NCBI GenBank assembly: GCA_009602725.1 | Contig: WELB01000161.1 | Span: 201,222-219,865 of the forward strand | Length of the DNA: 18,644 nt | Origin: Spirogloea muscicola | Lineage: Eukaryota; Streptophyta; Zygnematophyceae; Spirogloeales; Spirogloeaceae | Direction: 5' to 3' | Shown here: positions 9,641 through 18,600 of the stretch, in pieces | Layout: each line of letters begins with the position of its first letter | Numbering within the stretch: the stretch's first letter is position 1 | Position numbers and translations under genes: made by a program | The notes under the pieces: model-generated | What the model was told of the DNA's origin: nothing | Databases searched by the model: none | What the model saw: the letters and a program-made list of their open reading frames with translations, nothing else

Positions 9641-9770
9641 TGACTCGTGGTTACTGAGCAGGTCAGCTTAGCAGCAGGTGATGTACACCTGTCGATGTGC
9701 TTGTCTTCGTACTTAGGCCACTCAGGCCTTTCCTCTGCGCTGGCCAATATCAGTCATCTGCCTTTAGTGG
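9640..9770 (+). mobile_element. LINE-like stop codon and 3' UTR fragment
   Basis: CTGACTCGTGGTTACTGAGC (9640-9659) carries the last codons and the stop (9655-9657) of another plus-strand copy. The UTR that follows matches, inverted, the segment at 6450-6540 next to FIP37. The copy has lost nearly all of its coding part and joins directly to the tail of copy c. Confidence 0.55.
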
Positions 9771-9831
9771 AAGAGTCCTTCTCTCGATCACTCAGGCCAT
9801 CAGAAGAAGTGCGCTCTGTTAAGGGGGGCGG

Positions 9832-10120
9832 GGGCTGTGACAAGCCAGTCCAGATATAATGAACAAGGTCCAACGAAAGTGGCTCTACCCAAGCGGGCAA
9901 GGGCTGTGAACAGCCAGCCCAAAAACTTTCAAGGTTCAAAGGGCCGAAAGGCGACAAAGTGACACAGCTATGCAAGAGACTACAACGAAAGGAAACAAAG
10001 CAGCTCTCCCATCCAAGGCTGTGGCTGCGAAAGGCCAGCCTAAACATGATGGACAAGGCATTATGAAGCGAAAGGCGCGTAAACCACACAGCTTTGCACG
10101 AGACTACAGCGGATGGGAGC
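9832..10120 (-). repeat. tandem LINE 3'-tail units with three hairpins
   Basis: Reading the minus strand from copy d, three tail hairpins follow one another at 10040-10023, 9920-9901 and 9851-9832. The CAGCT-TGCA-GAGACTACA motif near 10087-10111 recurs near 9963-9987, about 124 bases away. This suggests the UTR was duplicated in tandem rather than three full elements inserting. Confidence 0.55.
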
Positions 10121-10124
10121 TAAG

Positions 10125-10425
10125 TAACCCCGAGTTAGCAGCAGCAAGGCGGTAACTTGAGCTGGAAAAGAGGCAACCCGACTAGACCTAGAAGCAGCAG
10201 CCATAGCGCGGCCTGCCCGCAAGTGCACTGCGTGAGCCAGGGAGCGTTGGAAGGAGACAGACAGCCGCATTTGGAATACCTGGGCAAGCGACTCGGCAGC
10301 GTTGAAGACTGGCAGCTCCCCTTGCTGACCCTGCCAACGATCGATGGCCTGCCGGGCAAGCCGCTGCAGAAGGTTCAGCCAGCGACTGCCGAATGGCCCG
10401 TGCACGTCTACCGCAAGCGCCATGA
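10125..10425 (-). mobile_element. LINE-like C-terminal fragment (copy d)
   Basis: The minus-strand frame reads ALAVDVHGPFGSRWLNLLQR, NAAESLAQVFQMRLSVSFQR, SLAHAVHLRAGRAMAAAS and LLLLTRGY. The stop after RGY is replaced by TTA, so the frame runs on into the UTR. This is the same module as copies a and c, divergent and without upstream domains. Confidence 0.6.
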
Positions 10426-10479
10426 CTCATCAGCAGCTGGGTAATGGGATACTTTTGCTAGCTCACTAGCCCCTATTGA

Positions 10480-10770
10480 GCAGCCGGATCAGAGAGAGTA
10501 GAGTCCGGGTAGCGGGTACCCAGCCTACAGCCAGAGGCTGCAGCCAAAGGCGCGACAAGTTGGAAGGAACTGGATAGCCGCATACGGACCACCTGCGCAA
10601 GCGACCCAGCGACATTGAAGCCGGGCAGCTCCCTTTGCTGTCCCTGCCATGGCCCGCCGGGCAAGCTGTCAGAGATGACGACGTCCATGAGGAGGCGCTT
10701 GCCACCTCCCAGGAGCTCGGGAAGAGAAGACGCTTCCAGGAGAGAGCAGTGGCTGTGAGAGGCCAGCCCA
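10480..10770 (-). mobile_element. degenerate LINE-like fragment (copy e) plus a tail hairpin
   Basis: Minus-strand GQQRELPGFNVAGSLAQVVR, MRLSSSFQ, LAAASGCRLGTRYP and, in another frame, LIRLLNRG match the other copies but with frameshifts and an internal deletion. A tail hairpin at 10751-10768, just upstream on the minus strand, belongs to a further tail copy that abuts it. Confidence 0.5.
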
Positions 10771-11010
10771 GAAATGAATGAAGATTCGAAGGATGCCAAC
10801 CAGATCGGCACGCTTGGTTTGAGTGACCGCATCGTAAAGTCAAGTGGAAGGGCCAGCGGTGAAAAGAGAGAGAGAAAGCGCGCGGTGCGCTGGAAATGAA
10901 AGGGTGGCCGCATTCAAGCCAACACATTGATTCAGGCAAAAACTAGTGCAGAAAATGGGGCTACATTAATGAAGCCCTAAGCTAAGGTGGCCTAGGTAAC
11001 AGTATGACTT
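10771..11010. other. unassigned stretch between LINE fragments
   Basis: The segment contains no recognised coding frame, hairpin or clear repeat match. It is probably decayed transposon sequence given its surroundings, but nothing in it proves that. Confidence 0.3.
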
Positions 11011-11019
11011 TGACATCCA

Positions 11020-11690
11020 CGGGTGAGCGCATACAGATCCGAGGCTGGGCTTGCGGTGGCCTGCGCCGCCCGAGCCAAGGGGTCCAAGTATGCGGATCAC
11101 CGGCGGGAAAACGAGTTCTTCCCGCTCGCCATCGACGTACACGGGGCGTTTGGCGCTCGGTGGCTCAAGCTTTCTCACAAGCTCTCGCGCAGCGCTGTCT
11201 CCCGCCCGTAACATGGGGAGCAGGCGGACTTCAATGCAGCAGGCTCTCTAGCAGCCATCTGCATCTCCCTCTGCACCATCTTGCACTTTGTAGTGTCGTC
11301 CTTTTTCAGCACCTCTTTCTTTGGCTTTGAACATTGTCCATTCTTTTGGGTTGGCTTTGCCAGCCCCTCTTCTCAATGGGCGAGCACCTTCTCTAGCGCA
11401 AGTACACCGCATGCGCCTGTCAGCGTCGCTGCAGCGGTCAACTGCACGCGCGCTGCATGTGCGTGCCGGTCGCGCATTGGCTGCAGCATCTGGCCCTGGC
11501 CAGGAGACCCGCTACCCGGAGACTAAAGTTTCTCCGACCTGCGGGCTGCTCAACAGGGGTTACTGATTTGAGTACATCAGCGGTGCCACAGATGCTAAGT
11601 TGGTCCGTAGCCACTCGACTCCATCTTCAGCGCTTTCTCCGGCGCCTTGGAACTTGGTTCGTATTTGTTTTCTGGGCTGGCCTCTCATTC
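11020..11690 (+). mobile_element. LINE-like C-terminal fragment interrupted by a tail insertion (copy f/g)
   Basis: The first part (11023-11252) reads GSKYADHRRENEFFPLAIDV, HGAFGARWLKLSHKLSRSAV and, after an internal TAA, HGEQADFNAAGSLA. The second part (11390-11566) resumes with SLAQVHRMRLSASLQRSTAR, ALHVRAGRALAAASGPGQ, LLNRGY and stop. The 3' UTR extends to a truncated hairpin GGGCTGGCCTCTCA near 11673-11686. The two parts were one copy before the 11253-11389 insertion. Confidence 0.65.
11253..11389 (+). mobile_element. 3'-UTR-only LINE insertion with 8-bp target-site duplication
   Basis: These 137 bases contain only the UTR, the tail hairpin (11348-11366) and the terminal CTCAATGGGCGAGCACC. 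They are bounded by TCTCTAGC at 11245-11252 and 11390-11397 and split LINE copy f/g between the SLA codons. This is the extreme form of 5' truncation. Because the element's pyrimidine-rich end may overlap the repeat, the exact duplication length is uncertain by a few bases. Confidence 0.7.
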
Positions 11691-11699
11691 TTTGATCCG

Positions 11700-11880
11700 A
11701 CAAGCTGACTTGGGGAGCCGGAGCGCCGCCACGGAAAGAGAAGAAAGAGAAGAAAGGGCTCGCCCATTGAGGATAGGGGCTGGAAAAGCCAGCCCAGAAA
11801 AAGAAGGAACAAAGTACGAGAAGGGGAAAGCGCGGCCAGATTGACTGGTGGCTGGGAAAGGCCAGCCCAAAGGAATGGAC
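11700..11880 (-). mobile_element. two LINE-like 3' tails, minus orientation
   Basis: On the minus strand, hairpins at 11867-11850 and 11795-11777 are each preceded by the UTR wording. The second is followed by CTCAATGGGCGAGCCC and a TTCT-rich run (about 11730-11758). No coding sequence is attached. This marks the right edge of the LINE cluster. Confidence 0.6.
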
Positions 11881-12132
11881 AAGGTCTGAAGGAGCCGGAG
11901 TGCGATGGACTAGGACTAAGACATCAGCCAGGGAACGCGCAGGAACCTCCAGTCAGGAGATGCAAGTCTGAGTAGCTAGCCGGCGGAAAGACATCGAAGG
12001 GGGCCGGAGGCTTGCGACTTGGAGCGCGCCCAGCACTCGAGTGGAGTGGGTGTTGAGTTGAGTGGTGGAAGTGCTTGAGTACAGCGAAGAAGGCGGAGCC
12101 CGAGGCCAGCAGCCCATGCCGGGGCCCGCGCC
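11881..12132 (+). other. 5' flank of the O-fucosyltransferase gene
   Basis: This is the transition from LINE debris to the GC-rich first exon. I see no clear TATA box. A promoter and 5' UTR are expected here by position only. Confidence 0.35.
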
Positions 12133-14707
12133 ATGGCGCCGCCGCCGACGCGGCTCCTCCTCGCGCTCCTCCCCGCCGCGCTGCTGGCCGCCGCCGCCGC
12201 CCAGTCGCTGGCCGGCTGCCCCTGGCACATGCTCCCGGCGCAGGCGTACCTCGACCCCGCCGCCGCGCCACTCCGCCAGGCCCCCTGGCTCCCTCAGGCC
12301 AGCAGTCGTTGCCTGCTGTGGGCGCGGCGCGGCCTCCAGCCCCAATGCCCCAGCTGCTCTCGGTCGATCGGGCCCCTTTTGCCCCCTAACGGTGCGCACC
12401 CCCGCCCTGCCCTGGCCGCCGTGCAGGAGGGCAAGTATTTGCTGGCGGTGTGCGTGTATGGGCGGGCGAGCAACCAGGTGGCGTGCATGGAGCACCAGCT
12501 CCTCCTCGCCGCCCTCCTCAACCGCACCCTCGTCGTCGACAGGTGCACGCCCGGCCGCCCAGCCTCGCCGTGCCCGCCTTCCCGGCCGCCTGCTCGCTGT
12601 GGATCAGAACCTCCTCTGCAGGCCGGCGCGCGGCCACGCTGACTATCGCCTGCCCACTTGTCTGCCGACGCCGGCATCACGCGCCCAGGTCGCCGCTCAA
12701 CGCGGCTTGGGGCCCCTCGCTCAGATGGGACTGGGACGTGTTCTTTGACGTCAAGCATGCCGAGGCTTGCTACGGGCCCCACAGTGTGATCAGCCTCGAG
12801 GAGTACCGGAAACGCCATCCGGAGCCTCAGGGCGTCACGACCATCCACGAGGTCATCTGCTATACGGTGGGACAAGCAGGCCACGATGGGTTGTCCGCTT
12901 TTTCATCGCTCGGGCTCGAGATGCAGCTCATTTGCACTCACGAACCAACATACCTCCTCTCCTCTCCAGTGAGGCCGTGCTGCTCTTCATTGGCAGGATA
13001 GGAAGGACACGTGCGATGGCCTAGGTACGGAGCTAGGGGGCTCCAGAAAGGACCTCAGATGGCCAGCGCGATTCTCCAGACTGGGCTACAGCCGCACCGG
13101 CTTCGCGCGAGTGTCAGTGGAGCAGTTCAAGGCGGTGGTCGGAGTTTCTCAGGCTCGCCTGCTCACTCTGGGCGATCTGTACGGAGGCGTGCTGACTGAT
13201 CCGGCCTTGTATGCTCACCCCTTTGGGCCCATCAGGCGCACGTGCAAGCTCCCCCTCCGCCCGCACCCTGCCATCATTGCTGCGGCAGAGGGCTTCGTCA
13301 ACACCTTCCTGGGTCCACTCTCCCTGCCTCTCTACCCAACTCTGCATCAGCCAAGCCTTCACTGACCTCCTGTGGAGGCTCCTTACCTAGTGCACCACAG
13401 CCAGCAGCCCACTCATGCCTATGCCACACTGTTTCAAAGGCAGCACGATGAGCACGGACTGGACAAGGCCACCATCAAATGACACACGACCTGTGCACGT
13501 CGTCGCAAGCGGCTGCCGAGCACTTTGTGCTGGTGCGGTTGCCCCGGGACAGGACTAAGACCATGTGCTCCAGCTGGCTTGAGGTACAGGTGACAGGTTT
13601 CTTGCTGTGCATCTTCGGAGAAATGACTTCTGGGCAGTACAGAGGCTCTGTGCTCAGCCCGAAATCTGCTATTGGCCCATCCCTGAGGTGGCTCGCTTCA
13701 TTCAGGAGGTGGGCCTTCTGTGCATCTAGACAATTGTACACTCTGTTGCAGGCTTTGCTGCAAGGCAGGCGCTGATGTCAAGGTCTTTCATTGTCGGCAT
13801 GGAGTCAATGGCGCTCTGACCTTGCAGGTGCTCAACTGAACAGATGCGGGCTTGTTATGGTCACTTTTTTTGCTCCTCTTGCAGAAGGCTAAGAGAATAA
13901 ATGCTACAGTGGTCCTGCTTGCCTCTGATGCTCACCCACTAGAAGGTGACGTGCTCGGCCAAGCCCTGCAAATGATTGCTGTGTGGCTTGTGGCTCGTCT
14001 GTGATGCATATTGAGCTTGTAAGTCTCTGCTGACCAGAGGCAGGACTGTGGACACGACTGTCACAGATAAGTTGCTGAGAGCAAGGCTGGGTCAAAGCTT
14101 GAGCAAGGTCTCAGTGGTCAGAGTTCCACGGCAGCTGAGGTATACTATATTGCTTTGGCTGGCGCTGCTGAGGTCATTGGCAGCTTCAGACAGCCGCACT
14201 GCAAGCTCTCATAGTGTACTCTGGCTCTTCTGCCTGCCTTCCAAAACAAAGACCAGCACTTGGCTTGTGTAGTTTACCACATGGTGAATGGAAGCCTCCA
14301 TAGTTTGCAGCACTTCTCCAGTTTTGCAGCAAATGGCAGCTCCAGCCAAAAGCTATGCTGGCTGGGTGACGCCTGGAAGAAGGCTGGCTTTGAGGATGGC
14401 AGCATCGCCGGTTTTGCACGCATGGCACTGGAGAAGGTGAACACAGTCAGGTCCTCATGCTGCAAAGCGCTGACAGAATGGGGTTGGTCGCCTGAAGCAC
14501 CTGACACCAGCTTGTTGCTCATGATAACTGTTGTGTTGGCCTGTGAAGGTTATCTGCTCTATGTCAGCAGCGTTTCTGGGAACAGCCAAATCCACATTTT
14601 CTCTGCACATCATTCGCATGCGCCTCGCACTGGGGCATCACTCGTGCAAGGATCGCCAGCTGGGCGAGGGCTGGGACAATACCCAGCCCCAACTTGTAAG
14701 CCAATAG
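12133..14707 (+). CDS. GDP-fucose protein O-fucosyltransferase-like protein
   Basis: Model: exons 12133-12542, 12725-12866, 12997-13312, 13590-13708, 13885-13945, 14067-14139, 14322 to about 14480 and 14568-14707. The ATG at 12133 opens a signal peptide (MAPPPTRLLLALLPAALLAA). KYLLAVCVYGRASNQ...LLNRTLVVD (about residues 101-136) matches the N-terminal nucleotide-sugar region of plant O-FucT proteins. HSVISLEEYRKRH, the RLLTLGDLYGG...FGPIRRTCKL block, FLAVHLRRNDFW (HLRR near 297-300), ICYWPIPEVARFI, ATVVLLASDAHPLE and a C-terminal AFLGTAKSTFSLHIIRMRL follow in family order. Such enzymes transfer fucose from GDP-fucose in the ER/Golgi lumen; the acceptor is unknown. Phases agree at every junction except into the last exon, whose donor is unclear. 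The region encoding residues 50-98 may hide an unrecognised intron. The stop at 14705 is closely preceded by a donor-like GTAAGC at 14696. Confidence 0.85.
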
Positions 14708-14752
14708 TTAACTGTGGGCACTCTGAAGCTGTGCAATTGATCAGCAATCTTT

Positions 14753-14757
14753 TGTAA
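14753..14757 (+). terminator. TGTAA polyadenylation signal
   Basis: TGTAA is the usual chlorophyte polyadenylation motif. It lies about 46 bases after the O-fucosyltransferase stop codon, a sensible place for the 3' end. A 5-base match alone is weak evidence. Confidence 0.5.
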
Positions 14758-15642
14758 AGTATGGATTTCATTCCTGAGGGTTGGGAGTCAACTCAACCCC
14801 TATGAGCTCAACCAGATTGTTCAGCCCTCGAAGCTGGCTGCTCGCTCATTCTGGTGGCATTAATCGGCACCAGTGACCTCTGTTCATCCCTGGACATATC
14901 ATCTACACTCGATTTCCTACTCCTCGGAGTTGTGGACCCACGGTGTTGGGCCAAGGTGTGGAGCCTGTTGCATCACAATACTTAAGCTCACATCTCAAGT
15001 GCATTTGCGATGCCAACCGCTATCAGACTGCAGTGTCAGATTGCAGCTTAGATGTCGATACTGACACGTTTAAGTGGCATTCAAGAGCTGACAAGCAGAC
15101 CACAATGTTGGGTATGGCAGCCTATTATGGGATGTCAACAGTCAGGTGTGTGTGCACATTAAGTGCTGCATTCCTGTGTCAATGAGTTAAGGGTACTACG
15201 CACTGTGTGGTCGTGAGGCTGATAATAACGACTCATGATCTTGCTCTGGGGCAAAGACTTCCCTTGAATGCTGACAGCTATCTGATTTCTGGTCACAATG
15301 GGCTCAGATACGACAAACAGCACACCCACCACAGCACCTCATTTGCAGCCTCTTCTCTGGTCCTCCAGCACTAAGCTGTGCTTACCTAATACACGGTGTA
15401 CAGTCTGCCAGATCTAAGGATCCTGACCAGTATGCACTTGGTACATAATGGTCATCTGGCAGAGACTGTCAGCTTTAGAGATGCCTGAAGATCCATGACT
15501 GAACAGCCATCTGTGAGCCTGTCCCTCACTTGGTGGCCTGTCTTGTAGGCGGACAGCAGCAAGGACATGTTGAGGAACTACACGATGTGCTCTATGAGCG
15601 AGTATACTGAGTAAGCCAAATCATGCACCGTGCCGCAGGCAC
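14758..15642. other. convergent intergenic region
   Basis: This 885-base stretch between two converging genes has no repeat match to the LINE cluster. One plus-strand frame stays open at 14943-15185 and contains DVDTDTFKWHSRADKQ, but I do not recognise it and see no clear splice context. It may hold 3' UTRs or a small unrecognised exon. Confidence 0.4.
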
Positions 15643-18600
15643 TTAAGTTGCTCCACTCAGCAAGTCCTGGAAGAGGATGTCGTCCACAGCGGTCAAAGCA
15701 CTCTCACAGAGAAGCACTCGTCTCCTAAAGAGGCGCAGAATGTGCGCCTGCTCCGAGTTGTAGGCCTGCACAAGCTCAGGAGCATCACAACACCTGTCCT
15801 CTTGATCACACCACCCCTGGAACGCATGTGCAAGTAGCAATGTACATATATGACCACATGAGCAGACAGTGGTAGTTTTGTAGCATCGTCTACCCTGTGC
15901 AACAGACTGGCTTCAACAAAAAGGTCATACTGATTCCTGAGTGCCTTGATACTTGATCTTTGATTGCTTGAGTGACTCACCAAGCCCTTAGCTTTGAGCA
16001 ACATGTCTGCTAGGTAGTGGATCCACAAGCAGTTGCTCTTCGGGAAGCTGTGCAAATGGGCAAAATAATCACTGTGAGCTTTGGGGGTTGCTTCAGTTTA
16101 GCTTGCAGGTTCACCATCATAAGCAGAGGGGAGCTTCGTGACTGATCAACCATTTGGAAAAAGCTGGCTAAGGGGGAGAGGCCTAAAGCAGATGGCTGGT
16201 CTCACGAGCTCTCCCAATGGCCCTCTGTGAGTCTCAGCATGCGCCTGTATGTGTCAGCCTGTTTCATCCAAGGGGAAATGAGGATCTAGAAGAACCTGCA
16301 ATCAGGTGTATAGCTCGTCCCCATGTCCTACCACTGTGGCAACGGACTTAAGTTCTTCACAATGAGCAAGTATAAAAGGTGGAAGGCCTCAACAACCAAA
16401 CCGCCTCAATGCACCTGTATATCTTGCGCTGGACCTTCGAAGATCCAGGGATCCCTGTTGAGGTCATAAAATAGCACCTTCGACTTGCCTGCATGGTCTT
16501 GTTGTCTCGATGTAAACCTTGTGCAAAGAAAACATTGTGCACACAAGGCATTCTGGAAGTGCAAACTGATTGGCAGTACTAGAAGAGAAACAGCAGCCTA
16601 ATCGGTCACAATCCATATAGAGCCCGGCCAACTCATACAGTGCAAACAGCTTGACAATAAAGCACGTGGCCATGCCTTCACACAAGCGGGAGAGCGTGAA
16701 ATCGATGATGGACAATGATAGTCCACACGTCTTTGCTATGTATGTCTTCCCGTCAATTCTGAAGAGCTTTTCATCCTCCTTCGTATCTGACAGCAGCAGA
16801 TTGCCCCTGTTCCATCACTACCCAGGTTCAGGTTCTGTGGACATCACATACACCTACAACTTTCGAATTCAGGAGGGCAATGGTAAAGTTTACCAGTGGA
16901 GGTCTCGGTGCTCAAACTCGCAAGCAGATTCTCCAACGGCAAGGGTAAGGACGACCTGCATATTGCAACAACCGCCACAGGCAGACCCCAAACCCCTAAA
17001 CCCTCATTACTGTCTGTTGTAGCTGTCCCATATTGTAATGTCATGACTGCTGCTGGAAAGAGTCAGTCAGGGTCAAAGTCAGGGTGCACAGCAAGCATGG
17101 GATTGCCACGCACTTGGAGCAGGATACTCCTGGTCTGGTCGAAGTTGGCAACTTTGATGGTCTCCAGGTCCGGACCGCCATCAGCAAACACATACACCAC
17201 ATATAGCTGCAGAAAGCGAAGTCTTCAGCAGCGCTGACCAGAGGGCATCATCCTCGAGACAATGCTGCAAATGTCCTTGATTCCTCATCAGAGATCAGTG
17301 CACCCACTGACATGCAAGTGGTAGTGCTAGTGCGCATCAGCTTGTGAATGCAAGAACCTGCTTCTTCAAGAAAGCCATGGGGTGCTCGCTTCCCGAGGTT
17401 CTTTCCTCATCCCATGCTTCCCAGGCGCTGATGAGCTCCGGCGAGAAGGCGCCCTTACAGATGACCACTCTGTACCACCAGAGTGACCATCTCAAGACAA
17501 TGGACTGTGCAGGAAGCAACAGAACTCTGTTGCGACTGCCTCAGCGACAGCATTCGCCTGCGATGCAGCTATTTGACTGCCCTACCGAGCATCTGCAGGG
17601 CCCTCAGGAGGCAGATACGCCTCGACTGCGAAGACCGCACTATCGAAGTCATGATTGAGGTGAGTTCAGTGTTGCCTGAGAGGTTGCAAGCAAGAACTGG
17701 CTGGTTGATGCCCTTCACCAGCTCATGGCAAAAGCTATGAGGGGTCAACGTTGCCGAGCTTGCAGCATACCTCTTAGTCTCGATGAAGCCCGTGCAGTAG
17801 TTAATGCCCTCAGCATCCAACCGCAGCCGGCCGAGTGAGGTGGTTATCTGCACTTCGTCGAGCATCTCCTCCGCAGTCTGCAGAAATGCAAGGCCTCCAA
17901 CCAGCAGGTCACAGACAGTGTGAGCCTACCCGTCTGCGAGGTGTCTGCAGACTCAGGTCCTGGAGACGAAGGAGGCGAAGGAGGCCAGAGGGGTGGCAGT
18001 GCAGCTGGTTGACATGGATTGGAGCACGGCCAGAGCGTCACCTTTTGGGCCTCACCATTCACCGGCTGCGAGCCGTCCATGGGGACGAGCTTGAGGCAGG
18101 CAGAGCCTGCGCGGAACACCTCGCCAAATGTCCCCTCCCCGAGCTTTTCCACGCCATGGCCGCCGCTGAGGGGGAGCCGGGCCGGAGGGCACGGGCTCAC
18201 GACGGGCGAGTGGTGCCAGTAGTGCTGGCAGGGGCCTGATGCAAGTAGATGCACAAGGGCAGCGGAGGCTGCTGACCTGTACTCCTCCACAAGCTCCTGC
18301 AGGCCGAGGACGTCAGCCTGGCCGCACACGTTCAGCAGCAGCTGGAGGCCTGCCCGGAGGTGACCCAGGCCACCTTCTGCCTTCAAGTCGACCGCATCAC
18401 CAGGCTCTGGCACCGGAGAGGAGGCACCGCCGACCGACAGCGCGGCCAGGTGCTCGGCCAAGAGGGCATCGCCGGCGTGGGGGTCCGGGGACGGCGCAGC
18501 GGGAGCGGGAGCGGGGTCCCAGTCGACGTCCCCGGAGGCCAGCGCCTGCCAGAAGCAGCGGTGCCGCGCAGCGGACGACGGCGCGGAGGCGTAGGCGCGC

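Larger units (their letters stand above)
6691..11867. repeat. dispersed tail-hairpin family GGGCTG-N-CAGCCC
   Basis: Plus orientation: 6691-6710, 6866-6879, 8916-8934, 9585-9604 and 11348-11366. Minus orientation: 7681-7699, 8392-8411, 9832-9851, 9901-9920, 10023-10040, 10751-10768, 11777-11795 and 11850-11867. Partial copies are at 7615-7630 and 11673. Stems are 5-8 bp with loops of 3-8 bases. Where a LINE stop codon is present the hairpin lies about 85-150 bases downstream, so it is part of the element's 3' UTR. Confidence 0.8.

Noticed and set aside
6691-11867. CRISPR-like array
   Set aside because: The repeats are in both orientations, irregularly spaced, of variable sequence, and linked to LINE 3' ends in eukaryotic DNA.
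12294-12884. 196-codon minus-strand open frame
   Set aside because: It lies antisense to the GC-rich fucosyltransferase exons, whose plus-strand peptide matches a known family.
13420-13580. Possible C-terminal fucosyltransferase exon (AAEHFVLVRLPRDRTK frame)
   Set aside because: It lies between FVNTFLG and the phase-matched FLAVHLRRNDF exon and would break family order; treated as intron.
14511-14548. LLLMITVVLACE exon before the last fucosyltransferase exon
   Set aside because: It would leave an intron of only 19 bases, and the sequence looks like the pyrimidine tract before the 14568 acceptor.
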